In this document: positions 28,051-36,594 of the stretch, in pieces
Layout: every line of letters starts with the position of its first letter
Position numbering within the stretch: the first letter of the stretch is position 1
Assembly: GCF_046297895.1 (NCBI RefSeq)
Contig: NZ_JBKBHC010000002.1
Location: 310,001-374,000, forward strand
DNA length: 64,000 nucleotides
Reading direction: 5' to 3'
DNA from: Ferrovibrio sp046297895
Lineage (GTDB): Bacteria > Pseudomonadota > Alphaproteobacteria > Ferrovibrionales > Ferrovibrionaceae
The notes under the pieces: generated by a model
Told to the model about the DNA's origin: nothing
Databases searched by the model: none
What the model saw: only the letters and a program-made list of their open reading frames with translations
Translations under genes and position numbers: made by a program

Positions 28051-28632
28051 ATGACCGACAACAGGGTTTATCGACTGGCAGCTCCGCTGCTCGCCTCGCT
28101 CCTCCTTTTTCTGCCGCCCGGCCATGGCGACGCCCAGGCCCAACAGAAGCCGCAGAACAAGCAGACTGCTGCCAAGAGCGAGACCAAACGCATTGGCAGT
28201 TTCTCGGGCTGGGATGCCTATGAGCATACCGACAAGGGCGCCAAGCTTTGCTACCTGCACGCCCAGCCGGAAAAGAAGGAGCCGGCCGGCGCGAAGCGCG
28301 GCGAGATCTACATCCTGGTGACGCATAAGCCGAAGGAGAAGATCCGCAACGAGGTGAGCATCTATTTCGGCTATCCGCTGAAAACCGAGGTGCCGGCGCA
28401 GGCTGTGATCGGCACGGCCACCATCGAGATGTTCACCTACCAGGAAGCGGCCTGGGCGGCGGATGCTGCCACCGACCAGAAGCTGGTGGAAGCCCTGCGC
28501 AAGGGCAAAACGCTGGTGGTGAAAGGCGAATCCGCGCGCGGCACCAAGACCACCGATACCTACGACCTGAGTGGATTCACTGCCGCCCTGCAAGCCATCG
28601 ACAAGGCCTGTGGCCTTGGGGCATCGTCGTGA
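28051..28632 (+). CDS. Invasion-associated locus B (IalB)-family exported protein
   Basis: The 193-residue protein has a signal peptide (about residues 1-29, LAAPLLASLLLFLPPGHGDA) and the IalB-type domain (FSGWDAYEHTDKGAKLCYLH, EIYILVTHKPKEKIRNEVSI, VKGESARGTKTTDTYDLSGF). These periplasmic or envelope proteins are widespread in alphaproteobacteria, and their function is known only loosely from Bartonella. rlmN begins four bases after its stop, an operon arrangement that is common in the group. Confidence 0.85.
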   Translation: MTDNRVYRLAAPLLASLLLFLPPGHGDAQAQQKPQNKQTAAKSETKRIGSFSGWDAYEHTDKGAKLCYLHAQPEKKEPAGAKRGEIYILVTHKPKEKIRNEVSIYFGYPLKTEVPAQAVIGTATIEMFTYQEAAWAADAATDQKLVEALRKGKTLVVKGESARGTKTTDTYDLSGFTAALQAIDKACGLGASS

Positions 28633-28636
28633 CGTC

Positions 28637-29812
28637 ATGACCGCCATCGTGCCGGATATCGCCGCCCGTCCCGCCGCTGCGGCGACTTCGGGGCCGCGCG
28701 ACCTGCTGGGCCTGACGCGGCTCGAGATCGCCGCCGCGCTGGTCGCCGCCGGCGAGCCGGAAAAGGCCGCCAAGATGCGGGCCAACCAGCTCTGGCACTG
28801 GATCTACTATCGCGGCAGCCGCGATTTCGCCGAGATGACCACGCTGGCCAAGGACATGCGCGAACGTCTGGCGGCAAACTTCACCGTGGGCCGCCCGCAG
28901 GCGAGCCGCGACCTGAAGAGTGTGGACGGTACACGCAAATGGCTGCTGAAATTCAGCGACGGCGAAGAAGCCGAATGCGTGCACATTCCGGAAGACGATC
29001 GCGGTGCGCTGTGCGTCTCCAGTCAGGTCGGCTGCACGCTGACCTGCAAGTTCTGCCATACCGGTACGATGAAACTGGTGCGCAACCTGGATGCCGGCGA
29101 AATCGTCGGTCAGGTGATGCTGGCGCGCGACCACCTCGAAGAATGGCCCTCGCCCAAGGACGGCCGCATGCTGTCCAACATCGTGATGATGGGCATGGGC
29201 GAGCCGCTGTATAATTTCGACAACGTATCCAAGGCGCTCAAGATCGTGATGGACAACGAGGGCATCGCGATCTCGAAGCGCCGCATCACGCTCTCCACCG
29301 CCGGCGTGGTACCGATGATCGAACGTTGCGGCGCCGAACTGGGCGTCAATCTTGCGATCAGCCTGCATGCCGTGCGCGACGACATCCGCGACGTGATCGT
29401 ACCGATCAACAAGAAATACCCGATCAAGGACCTGCTGGCCGCCTGCGCCGCCTATCCGGGCCTGAGCAACGCACGCCGCATCACCTTCGAATACGTGATG
29501 CTGAAGGGCGTGAACGACACGCCCGCCGACGCCAAGGAACTGGTGCGGCTGCTGAAGGGCATTCCGGCCAAGGTGAACCTGATTCCGTTCAACCCCTGGC
29601 CCGGCGCGCCGTATGAATGCTCCAGCGACGAGGCGATCCGCAAGTTCAGCGACATCGTGTTCAACGCCGGCTATTCCTCGCCGGTGCGCACGCCGCGCGG
29701 GCGCGACATCATGGCCGCCTGCGGCCAGCTCAAATCGGCCAGCGTGAAACGCAGCAAGGCCGACATCCTGCGCGAACAGGCGGCCAAGGAAGCCGCCGGT
29801 CTGTCGGCATGA
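28637..29812 (+). CDS. rlmN: Dual-specificity 23S rRNA/tRNA adenine C2-methyltransferase
   Basis: Radical-SAM enzyme that methylates A2503 of 23S rRNA and A37 of some tRNAs. The 391-residue protein has the cluster motif GCTLTCKFCHTG and GMGEPLYN. A conserved catalytic Cys is in DIMAACGQL near the end. The ATG at 28637 follows the ialB-like stop by four bases. Its own stop overlaps the next gene (ATGA). Confidence 0.97.
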   Translation: MTAIVPDIAARPAAAATSGPRDLLGLTRLEIAAALVAAGEPEKAAKMRANQLWHWIYYRGSRDFAEMTTLAKDMRERLAANFTVGRPQASRDLKSVDGTRKWLLKFSDGEEAECVHIPEDDRGALCVSSQVGCTLTCKFCHTGTMKLVRNLDAGEIVGQVMLARDHLEEWPSPKDGRMLSNIVMMGMGEPLYNFDNVSKALKIVMDNEGIAISKRRITLSTAGVVPMIERCGAELGVNLAISLHAVRDDIRDVIVPINKKYPIKDLLAACAAYPGLSNARRITFEYVMLKGVNDTPADAKELVRLLKGIPAKVNLIPFNPWPGAPYECSSDEAIRKFSDIVFNAGYSSPVRTPRGRDIMAACGQLKSASVKRSKADILREQAAKEAAGLSA

Positions 29813-30264
29813 CCATGGCGCCGCGCCTGTTTGTTCTTTCCGGACTGGCGGCGGCCGTTCTGCTGGCGGTAGGGGGCGGCGCACAGCCGGCATCCGGCCA
29901 GGTCATGCCTCCGGCGCAGCCTGCCGGCATCGGCGCCAGCATTGATGACAGCACCGCTTTCAACAGCACCGAGCGCTGGCTGATCCCGTATTATTTCCAG
30001 CGCAAGCATGCGGACCGGGCGCGCGCTTCGCGGGCCAAGTCCGTCCAGCGCAGTCTTCCTGCCGGCATCGCCACGGCGCCCCGGAAGGGTGACACCCTGC
30101 CGCTGGATGTGGCGGCCAGGCTGCACAATCTGCCCGGGCCGCTGCTGCGCGATCTTCCGCCCGCGCGACCCGACACCGCACGCCTGGTTGTCGGTGCCGA
30201 TGTCATCCTGCTGCGCCGTTCCAGCGGCGAGGTGCTGGATGTGATGGCTGGGGTGATCAACTGA
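29809..30264 (+). CDS. Small exported protein with an RcnB-like C-terminus
   Basis: The 151-residue protein has a signal peptide (about residues 1-30) and a C-terminal stretch (LPGPLLRDLPPARPDTARLV, then ADVILLRRSSGEVLDVMAGV) that resembles the RcnB-type domain found in periplasmic nickel/cobalt-homeostasis proteins. The similarity is modest, so function is not assigned. The ATG at 29809 overlaps the rlmN stop by four bases. It ends back-to-back with the chemoreceptor gene, whose stop codon is the adjacent three bases. Confidence 0.6.
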   Translation: MTMAPRLFVLSGLAAAVLLAVGGGAQPASGQVMPPAQPAGIGASIDDSTAFNSTERWLIPYYFQRKHADRARASRAKSVQRSLPAGIATAPRKGDTLPLDVAARLHNLPGPLLRDLPPARPDTARLVVGADVILLRRSSGEVLDVMAGVIN

Positions 30265-32529
30265 TCAGGCCGCCCGCGCCGGCAGCCTGGCATCTCCGCG
30301 CATCTCCGCCATCCTTCCCGGCTTGGCTGGGGTTTCTGCCGCGGTCCTGAAAAACCCTACCAGTTCGGCCAGGGCGCCGGCCTGTTCGGCCAGGGCCTGG
30401 GCAGAGGCGGTGGTTTCCTCCACCAGCGCGGCATTGCGCTGCGTGGACTGGTCCATCTGCGCCACCGCCATGTTCACCTGCTCCAGCCCGGTCGCCTGCT
30501 CGCGCGAAGCGGCGGCGATCTCGGCGATGATGTCGGTGACGCCACGGATCGCCTGGTTCACCTCGGCCAACGCGCTGCCGGCGCGATCCACCAGGCCGGC
30601 GCCGGCACGCACATGGGTATTGGAATCCTCGATCAGCCCCCTGATTTCCTTGGCCGCATTCGCCGAACGCTGGGCCAGGGCGCGCACTTCATGCGCCACC
30701 ACGGCGAACCCCTTGCCCGCTTCGCCGGCACGCGCGGCCTCCACGGACGCATTCAGCGCCAGAAGATTGGTCTGGAAGGCGATCTCGTTCATCACCGCAA
30801 CGATATCGCCGATGCGCGCGGCGCTGGCCTCGATCCTGGCCATCGCATCGACCACGCCCTGTACCACCGTTCCGCTCGCGGCGGCTTTGTCGCGCGCCAC
30901 CATGCTCAGGCCATCGGCGCGGGCCGCATTATCGGCATTCTGTTTCACTGTCGCAGTGATCTGCTGCATTGTCGCGGCGGTCTGCTCCAGCGCCGCCGCC
31001 TGGCTTTCGCTGCGCTGGGCAAGATCGAGGCTGCCGGTGGAAATCTCGGCCGATGCGGCCCTTACCTGCGTGGCGCTGTCGCCCAGCCGCGCGGCCACAT
31101 CCCGCAGCATTGCCGCCATGCCGTTGGCACTCTGCTTCAACGCGCCGAATATGCCGGCGTAATCGCCCGTCACCTGCTGCCCGGTATCGCCACGGCCCAG
31201 CGCCTCGGTCACCTGGGCCAGCTCGCCCACCATGCCCTGCAGCATTTCGGTCAGGCGGTTGAGCTGGCGGCTGACATCGAGGAAGAACCCGTCTTTGCCA
31301 TCCTGCGCCAGGCGCCCTGAAAGATCGCCGGCGATGATGCGGTTGACCAGTTCGGTGATCTCGGCTGCCGCCACCTTCTCGCGCGCCTCGCGCTCGGCCA
31401 GCTTGAGCCGCTCGCCGTCGCGCAGCACCTGACGCTCGCGCGAGGATTTGCGGCGTGCCCGCGCCTCGTCCCGCCATACGCGGTAGGCATGCCGAAGGGT
31501 GGCGAAACGCGCACCGCCCCCGAATAGGAGGCCGGCCAGAGCCACCAGGGGCAGGCCAAGCGTGAGGCAGGCGGCGAAGATGTCGGCGAACCTATCCTTC
31601 GGCTGCGCCAGCAGTTGCGTACAGGCGGCGCGCAGATCGGCGGCGACGCAGTCGCGCACACGGTTGATCTGCTCGATCCGTTGCGTGGTGACCTGGAACC
31701 AGTGCGGCGCCGCGATGCCGCCGGTCGAACCATGGGCGAAGCCGTCATAGATTGCCGTGCGCAGGCCTTGCACGGCGGCGAAGGCCGGCTCTCGGAAGAC
31801 AGCATCGCAGAAGGCGATCTGGTCCTTGGTGGCGTGAGCACGGAACACGGTGAAATCGGCCTCCTGCAGAAAGCCAAGGCTCATGAAGCGCTGGAACACC
31901 GGCAGGTCGAAACGGCCTGCCGCCAGCGCGCCCGAGCCAGTGGCACGTTCCTGCGCAGATTTCTCCAGGCCCTCGAGCAGGGCGAGGAACGCATCCAGGC
32001 CGCGCGCCAGTTCGACATTGCCGAGCAGGTAGCCGATGCCGCGTACGCTTTCCAGCGCATGGCGGATCGGCGTGGTCCAGTTGGCGAAGGATTGCTGGGT
32101 GGTGAAATCCAGCCTGTCGATGAGTGACCGTGCCTGACGTGCGTGATCCAGCAGGCGGCCGAGCTCATCGCCGGCGGCAACCAGCGGGGCCAGCAGCGCA
32201 TGCGCACGGCAGACATCCGTGGCAGCCTGCACCGCCAGTGCGTTCTGATCCATGGCCGCGCGCGCCGCCTGAAGCTGCTCGCGGAATTCGTGTCCCTTGC
32301 TGCCGATGAACAACGCGCTGGAGCCGCGCTCCCGCTGCAGGTCGTTGGCCAACTGGCCGATGGCGATGGCATAGCCGATTGCCGCACCGGCCGCGGGCGC
32401 CTCGTCGCGCAACTGCCGCTCCTCGAACAGGCGCGTGGCTGCGAATCCGACGAAGCCGAGAATGGCGAGGTTGGCCGACGCGGTCTTGCGGGCTGGCTTG
32501 GCGGGCGCGGTCTGGGGAGAAGTCGGCAT
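30265..32529 (-). CDS. Methyl-accepting chemotaxis protein with a NIT (nitrate/nitrite) sensor domain
   Basis: The 754-residue chemoreceptor has an N-terminal hydrophobic segment and a large NIT-like helical sensor domain (ANDLQRERGSSALFIGSKG, the family signature, near residue 65). A second membrane helix lies near 320-340, then a HAMP-like region and the signalling domain with the hairpin tip IAFQTNLLALNASVEAARAG. NIT domains are reported to sense nitrate or nitrite. The ATG at 32529 has GAGGTG close upstream, favoured over an ATG four codons earlier. It lies beyond a terminator from the cyanase operon. Confidence 0.9.
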   Translation of the reverse strand: MPTSPQTAPAKPARKTASANLAILGFVGFAATRLFEERQLRDEAPAAGAAIGYAIAIGQLANDLQRERGSSALFIGSKGHEFREQLQAARAAMDQNALAVQAATDVCRAHALLAPLVAAGDELGRLLDHARQARSLIDRLDFTTQQSFANWTTPIRHALESVRGIGYLLGNVELARGLDAFLALLEGLEKSAQERATGSGALAAGRFDLPVFQRFMSLGFLQEADFTVFRAHATKDQIAFCDAVFREPAFAAVQGLRTAIYDGFAHGSTGGIAAPHWFQVTTQRIEQINRVRDCVAADLRAACTQLLAQPKDRFADIFAACLTLGLPLVALAGLLFGGGARFATLRHAYRVWRDEARARRKSSRERQVLRDGERLKLAEREAREKVAAAEITELVNRIIAGDLSGRLAQDGKDGFFLDVSRQLNRLTEMLQGMVGELAQVTEALGRGDTGQQVTGDYAGIFGALKQSANGMAAMLRDVAARLGDSATQVRAASAEISTGSLDLAQRSESQAAALEQTAATMQQITATVKQNADNAARADGLSMVARDKAAASGTVVQGVVDAMARIEASAARIGDIVAVMNEIAFQTNLLALNASVEAARAGEAGKGFAVVAHEVRALAQRSANAAKEIRGLIEDSNTHVRAGAGLVDRAGSALAEVNQAIRGVTDIIAEIAAASREQATGLEQVNMAVAQMDQSTQRNAALVEETTASAQALAEQAGALAELVGFFRTAAETPAKPGRMAEMRGDARLPARAA

Positions 32530-32677
32530 GCGGCACCTCATTTATCGCTTTTGGGTAGCCGCCGAGGGCAGCACCATGACTCAAAAGCAAGCATGATCCG
32601 TGCCAGGAAAACTTTTGCGGAAACTGATCGTCACCATACGCACGGTCAACGAGCAGCGTCGCTGGCAGCACCAAAAG

Positions 32678-32712
32678 CAAAAAAATGCCGCCCGGCCTTG
32701 GCCGGACGGCAT
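32678..32712 (-). terminator. Rho-independent terminator of the cyanate operon
   Basis: On the minus strand a 13-bp stem (32712-32700 with 32697-32685, one G-T pair, 2-base centre) is followed by TTTTTTTGCTTTT. It is strong and clear. It ends transcription about 55-90 bases after the cynS stop and isolates the chemoreceptor gene as a separate unit. Confidence 0.92.
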
Positions 32713-32765
32713 GCGCTGCGATGTTGCGCGGAAGGTAAAGCCGCCTTGGCCGCGGCGCGGCCGCG

Positions 32766-33215
32766 TCAGTAGCGCTTGTAATCGAGGAACTTGCCGGTCA
32801 TGACGATCTTCACGCGATCGCCCTTGGGATCGGGCAGGCGTTCCATCGTCATGTTGAAATCGATGGCCGACATGATGCCGTCGCCGAATTCTTCCTGGAT
32901 CAGCTCCTTCCAGGTGGTGCCGTAGACCTGCACCAGTTCGTAGAAGCGATAGATCAGCGGATCGGTCGGCGGGCCCGGCGGCAGCGAACCGCGATAGGGC
33001 GTTTCGGCCAGCAGCTTTTCCTCCAACTTGCCCAGGCCAAACAGCTTGGCCGTCTTGGCGGCCTGCTGCGGCGTCAGCTTCATCTGGCCGAGCAGGCCGG
33101 CGGTGAGGAAGATCGGCGACTGCTTAGGGTCGATCTTCTTGGTGATCTCTTTCCAGCTCCAGCCTTTCAGCCGCTTGGTGTCGAGGATCTTTTCGGTGAC
33201 GGACTCGCGCTTCAC
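32766..33215 (-). CDS. cynS: Cyanate hydratase (cyanase)
   Basis: Converts cyanate and bicarbonate to ammonia and carbon dioxide. The 149-residue protein has the N-terminal helical domain and the catalytic C-terminal domain. The active-site residues R90, E93 and S116 (YRFYELVQVYG, DGIMSAIDF) keep the spacing of the E. coli residues R96, E99 and S122. It is last in a four-gene operon after the ABC transporter ATPase, 37 bases away, and precedes a strong terminator. Confidence 0.97.
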   Translation of the reverse strand: MKRESVTEKILDTKRLKGWSWKEITKKIDPKQSPIFLTAGLLGQMKLTPQQAAKTAKLFGLGKLEEKLLAETPYRGSLPPGPPTDPLIYRFYELVQVYGTTWKELIQEEFGDGIMSAIDFNMTMERLPDPKGDRVKIVMTGKFLDYKRY

Positions 33216-33252
33216 GGTGTTTCTCCTGTTTCTTCAGATGGCGACGGACAAT

Positions 33253-34119
33253 TCATTCGGCGGCGGCGCCGCCCAGACCGATCTTGGGTGCGGCGGCGTA
33301 TACGTGCGGCGGCTTGCGGGACTCCCAGCCGGCCGGGGGCGTGAAGGCTTTCGAGCGCCGCACCAGGAAATCGAGCAGGTGATTGCGGATCGGATAGTAA
33401 TCGGGCAGCTGATGCAGGGTCTCGCGCGTGCGGTCCTTGGGCAGCGTATTGACCAGGATCTCGGCGATCTTGGCGCCTGGCCCGTTGGTCATCAGCACGA
33501 TGCGGTCGGCCAGCAGCATGGCTTCGTCGACGTCGTGGGTGATCATGAAGACGGTGAGGTTGGTGGCGGCCCGCAGGCGCAGCACTTCATCCTGCAACGT
33601 GCCCCGCGTAAGCGCGTCCAGCGCCGAAAAGGGCTCGTCCATCAGCAGCGTCTTGGGTTCAATCGACAACGCGCGGGCAATGCCGACACGCTGTTTCATG
33701 CCGCCGGAAAGCTGCGCCGGTTTTTTGGCTTCCGCGCCGCCCAGGCCGACCATGGCGATGTATTTGCGGGCATGCTCGGCCGCCTTAGCCTTGGACCAGG
33801 ATGGCCAGCGCGACTGCACGGCAAACAGCACGTTATCGAGCACGCTCATCCACGGCATCAGGGCATGGCCCTGGAACACCACGGCACGGTCCAGGCTAGG
33901 CCCTTCGACGGCCTTGCCGTCGAAAATGATGGCCCCGTCGCTGGGCTTGTCCAGGCCGGCGAGGATGTTGAGCACGGTGGTCTTGCCGCAGCCGGAATGG
34001 CCGATGATGCAGACGAACTCGCCCTTTTCGACGCCAAACCACAGATCCTCGAACACTGCCTTGTCGGTGCCGGGAAACTGGCGCTTGAGGCCTTCGACGG
34101 AGATGAAATGCTGACTCAT
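33253..34119 (-). CDS. Cyanate/nitrate-type ABC transporter ATP-binding protein
   Basis: Energises uptake of cyanate, or possibly nitrate or nitrite. The 288-residue ATPase has Walker A GHSGCGKTT, the signature LSGGMKQRVGIARAL, Walker B LLMDEPFSALDALTRG and the switch His in ITHDVDEAMLLADR. It belongs to the NrtD/CmpD/SsuB/TauB group; linkage to cynS favours cyanate. It follows the permease by ten bases and precedes cynS. Confidence 0.88.
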   Translation of the reverse strand: MSQHFISVEGLKRQFPGTDKAVFEDLWFGVEKGEFVCIIGHSGCGKTTVLNILAGLDKPSDGAIIFDGKAVEGPSLDRAVVFQGHALMPWMSVLDNVLFAVQSRWPSWSKAKAAEHARKYIAMVGLGGAEAKKPAQLSGGMKQRVGIARALSIEPKTLLMDEPFSALDALTRGTLQDEVLRLRAATNLTVFMITHDVDEAMLLADRIVLMTNGPGAKIAEILVNTLPKDRTRETLHQLPDYYPIRNHLLDFLVRRSKAFTPPAGWESRKPPHVYAAAPKIGLGGAAAE

Positions 34120-34129
34120 GGCGGCGGCC

Positions 34130-34969
34130 TCACTCCGGATAGGTGACGAGACGGGTGAGGAAGCCGAGCAACTGGTCGAGCAGCATGCCGATCACGCCGA
34201 TGAACAGGATGGCGTTGATCACGTTGGCAATGGAAAGATTGTTCCACTCGTTCCACACGAAGTAGCCGATACCCGTTCCGCCGACCAGCATTTCGGCGGC
34301 AACGATCACCAGCCAGGCGATCGAGATCGAGATGCGCATGCCGGTGAGGATGGTCGGCGCAGCCGCTGGCAGGATGACGCGGAAGATCTTGCGGAAGGTG
34401 CCGACTTCCAGCGTGCGCGCCACGTTCAGCCATTCCCGGCGCACATTGGCGACGGCGAAGGCTGTATTCGTCAGCATCGGCCAGACTGAGCAGATGAAGA
34501 TCACGAAGATGGACGAGATCGCGCTGTCCTTGATTGTGTAGAGCGCCAGCGGCATCCAGGCCAGTGGCGAGACCGGCCGCATCACCTGGATGAAGGGGTC
34601 GAGCGCCTGTCGGAACAGCGGCGACAGGCCGATCAGGAAGCCAAGCGGCACGGCGAACAGCACCGCCAGGCCGAAGCCGAGCGCAACTCGGCCGATGGAG
34701 TAGGCGAGTTGGATGCCGATGCCCTGATCGTTCGGTCCCTTCACGTAGAAGGGATCTGCCAGATGCTTCCACAACACGCCGCCCACATCGAGCGGGCCTG
34801 GCATGGCCGACTTGCCCTGGGTAGCGGTCAGGCCCATCAGCTTGGCATATTCCGGGTCCATGGCCTGGGTCTGGCCGGTGCCCGAGGTGGCGATGTGCCA
34901 AGCCCCGAGCAACGCGACCAGCAAAGCCACCGACACGATGGCGGCACGCAGGCGGAACGACATCTTCAT
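34130..34969 (-). CDS. Cyanate/nitrate-type ABC transporter permease
   Basis: Membrane component of the uptake system. The 279-residue protein has an N-terminal membrane helix, then a NrtB/TauC-type binding-protein-dependent permease domain with about six helices. The EAA-like loop lies near the end of LNVARTLEVGTFRKIFRVIL. The start ATG at 34969 has GGAG upstream; a second ATG two codons in is also possible. It lies between the binding-protein gene (48 bases) and the ATPase gene (10 bases). Confidence 0.88.
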   Translation of the reverse strand: MKMSFRLRAAIVSVALLVALLGAWHIATSGTGQTQAMDPEYAKLMGLTATQGKSAMPGPLDVGGVLWKHLADPFYVKGPNDQGIGIQLAYSIGRVALGFGLAVLFAVPLGFLIGLSPLFRQALDPFIQVMRPVSPLAWMPLALYTIKDSAISSIFVIFICSVWPMLTNTAFAVANVRREWLNVARTLEVGTFRKIFRVILPAAAPTILTGMRISISIAWLVIVAAEMLVGGTGIGYFVWNEWNNLSIANVINAILFIGVIGMLLDQLLGFLTRLVTYPE

Positions 34970-35017
34970 TCCAAAGACTCCACGATTACTGAATCCAAGA
35001 TCACTGGCCGGTGCCGC

Positions 35018-36409
35018 TCAGACGCGCTTGATCTTGAACGAGTTGATGTAGTCGTTCGGCTTCGAGGGATCGAAGGGCTTACCCATCACCGAGAAGGTCT
35101 TGTACGGGCTGCTCGGCGGCGTGAGACCCACATCCTGCATCAGCTTCTGCGTGTCGGTGGCCAGGAAGACCTGCTCGGCCACCTTCTGGTAATCGACATC
35201 GCCCTTGATCTGGCCCCAGCGCTTCATCTGGGTGAGAATCCAGATGCCAAAGCTCTGCCAGGGGAAAGGCGCGAAATCGATGCGGTCGGGCACCTTCTTC
35301 ACGTTGCCCAAACCATCGGCATAGGTGCCCGTCAGCACCTGCTCGACCACCGTGACCGGCTGATTCAGATAGGCCGCCGGCGCAATGGCCTCGGCAATCT
35401 GCTTGCGGTTTTCCGGCTTGGTGGCGTAGGCCGTAGCCTCGATGATCGCGCGCAGCAGGGCGCGATAGGTATTCGGCGCCGTGGTGACGAATTCCTGGCT
35501 GGCAGCGAAGGCGCAGCAGGGATGGCCGTCCCAGATTTCCTTGGTCAACAGGTGAATGAAACCGACGCCATCATAGACCGCGCGTTGGTTCACCGGATCA
35601 GGCGCCAGAAAGCCGTCGATATTGTCGGCGCGCAGGTTCGCCACCATTTCCGGCGGCGGCACGGCGCGGATCTGCACATCGGTGTCAGGATCGACGCCAT
35701 GTTCGGCAAGATAATAGCGCAGCAGATAATTGTGCATCGAATAGTCGAAGGGCACCGCCAGCTTGAAGCCCTTCCACTGCTTCGGATCCCGCTTGTCCTT
35801 GTGCTTCATGGCCAAGGTAATGGCCTGGCCGTTGATGTTCTCGATGGCCGGCGCCGCATAGGGGATCGGGTTGGAGCCGGTGCCGGTGGTGATCGCCAGA
35901 GGCATCGGCGAGAGCATGTGGGCGGCGTCGTATTCCTTGTTGATGGTCTTGTCGCGGATCACCGCCCAGCCGGCGGTCTTGATCACGTCGACATTCAGGC
36001 CATGCTTGGAATAGAAGCCCATCGGATGCGCCATGATGATCGGCGTGGCGCAGGTGATGGCGATGAAGCCGACCTTGAGGTCCTTCTTTTCCAGCGGGCC
36101 CTTGTCCTGCGCGAAGACCTCGCGTGCGGTGGCCAGCGGGAAGACCTGTTCGATCGCGGCCAGCAGCGTGCCGGCGCCGATGGCATGCAGCACGCGGCGG
36201 CGCGTCATGTCGTTGGGGATCAGGGCCCGCACCACGGCCTGATCGACCGCATTGGTCAGCCGCTTTTCCTCGTCGGCGGCCACGGCGAGCTGCTGCTGGC
36301 GCTGCAGCATGGCCAGCTCGGTATTGTGCTCGGCGAGCGAACGGTGGGCGCCGCAGGGACAGGCCGAAAGATCGTTCTGGTGATCGAACGGATTCTTGAA
36401 CAGTGACAT
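35018..36409 (-). CDS. NrtA/CmpA-type substrate-binding protein of the cyanate transport operon
   Basis: Periplasmic binding component, 463 residues. Residues 1-67 are an unusual leading segment with a CPCG motif (C17, C19). A Tat-like signal follows (TRRRVLHAIGAGTLLAA, residues 69-85). The mature part has the NrtA/CmpA fold (IMAHPMGFYSKHGLNVDVIK, SMHNYLLRYYLAEHG, GHPCCAFAASQEFV). It is first in the operon. The ATG at 36409 has GGAGAGG upstream and lies about 31 bases after the predicted transcription start of a sigma-54 promoter. Cyanate is inferred from cynS; nitrate or nitrite are alternatives. Confidence 0.88.
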   Translation of the reverse strand: MSLFKNPFDHQNDLSACPCGAHRSLAEHNTELAMLQRQQQLAVAADEEKRLTNAVDQAVVRALIPNDMTRRRVLHAIGAGTLLAAIEQVFPLATAREVFAQDKGPLEKKDLKVGFIAITCATPIIMAHPMGFYSKHGLNVDVIKTAGWAVIRDKTINKEYDAAHMLSPMPLAITTGTGSNPIPYAAPAIENINGQAITLAMKHKDKRDPKQWKGFKLAVPFDYSMHNYLLRYYLAEHGVDPDTDVQIRAVPPPEMVANLRADNIDGFLAPDPVNQRAVYDGVGFIHLLTKEIWDGHPCCAFAASQEFVTTAPNTYRALLRAIIEATAYATKPENRKQIAEAIAPAAYLNQPVTVVEQVLTGTYADGLGNVKKVPDRIDFAPFPWQSFGIWILTQMKRWGQIKGDVDYQKVAEQVFLATDTQKLMQDVGLTPPSSPYKTFSVMGKPFDPSKPNDYINSFKIKRV

Positions 36410-36450
36410 GCTGCCTGCCTCTCCTGTTGCGGTTGCCTCAGGCGGAAATC

Positions 36451-36466
36451 AGCAAGGAGCGTGCCA
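36451..36466 (-). promoter_or_regulatory. Sigma-54 (-24/-12) promoter of the cyanate operon
   Basis: On the minus strand TGGCACG-N4-TTGCT matches the sigma-54 consensus at every key position (GG at -24, GC at -12, correct spacing). The predicted start of transcription is near 36440, giving a leader of about 31 bases. The divergent gene encodes a GAFTGA-bearing activator, which independently supports sigma-54 control. Confidence 0.88.
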
Positions 36467-36488
36467 TGGTCGTGAAAGCCACGATTGC

Positions 36489-36501
36489 CAAGGCTTTGAT
36501 T
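36489..36501 (-). promoter_or_regulatory. IHF binding-site consensus between enhancer and promoter
   Basis: On the minus strand AATCAA-AGCC-TTG fits the IHF consensus WATCAANNNNTTR exactly. It lies about 22 bases upstream of the -24/-12 elements and 12 bases from the nearest inverted repeat, the position expected for DNA bending that brings an enhancer-bound activator to sigma-54 polymerase. ihfB is encoded in the same window. Binding is predicted, not shown. Confidence 0.65.
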
Positions 36502-36513
36502 GCCAGGCTATAC

Positions 36514-36566
36514 TACGAATATTCGCAATATACGATTTTTCGTAGTTCTTATTACGATTAATCGTA
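36514..36566. repeat. Three tandem inverted repeats TACGA-N4-TCGYA: predicted activator-binding enhancer
   Basis: Three 14-bp elements occur at 36514-36527 (TACGA-ATAT-TCGCA), 36531-36544 (TACGA-TTTT-TCGTA) and 36553-36566 (TACGA-TTAA-TCGTA). The last two are perfect inverted repeats and are spaced 22 bases start to start, about two helical turns. The segment is strikingly AT-rich for this genome. It lies roughly 74-126 bases upstream of the predicted cyanate operon start, and 28-80 bases before the activator's own ATG. Both enhancer and autoregulatory roles are therefore plausible. Confidence 0.8.
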
Positions 36567-36594
36567 GAATCGAGCTGCCCGGAAGGAGCACGTC

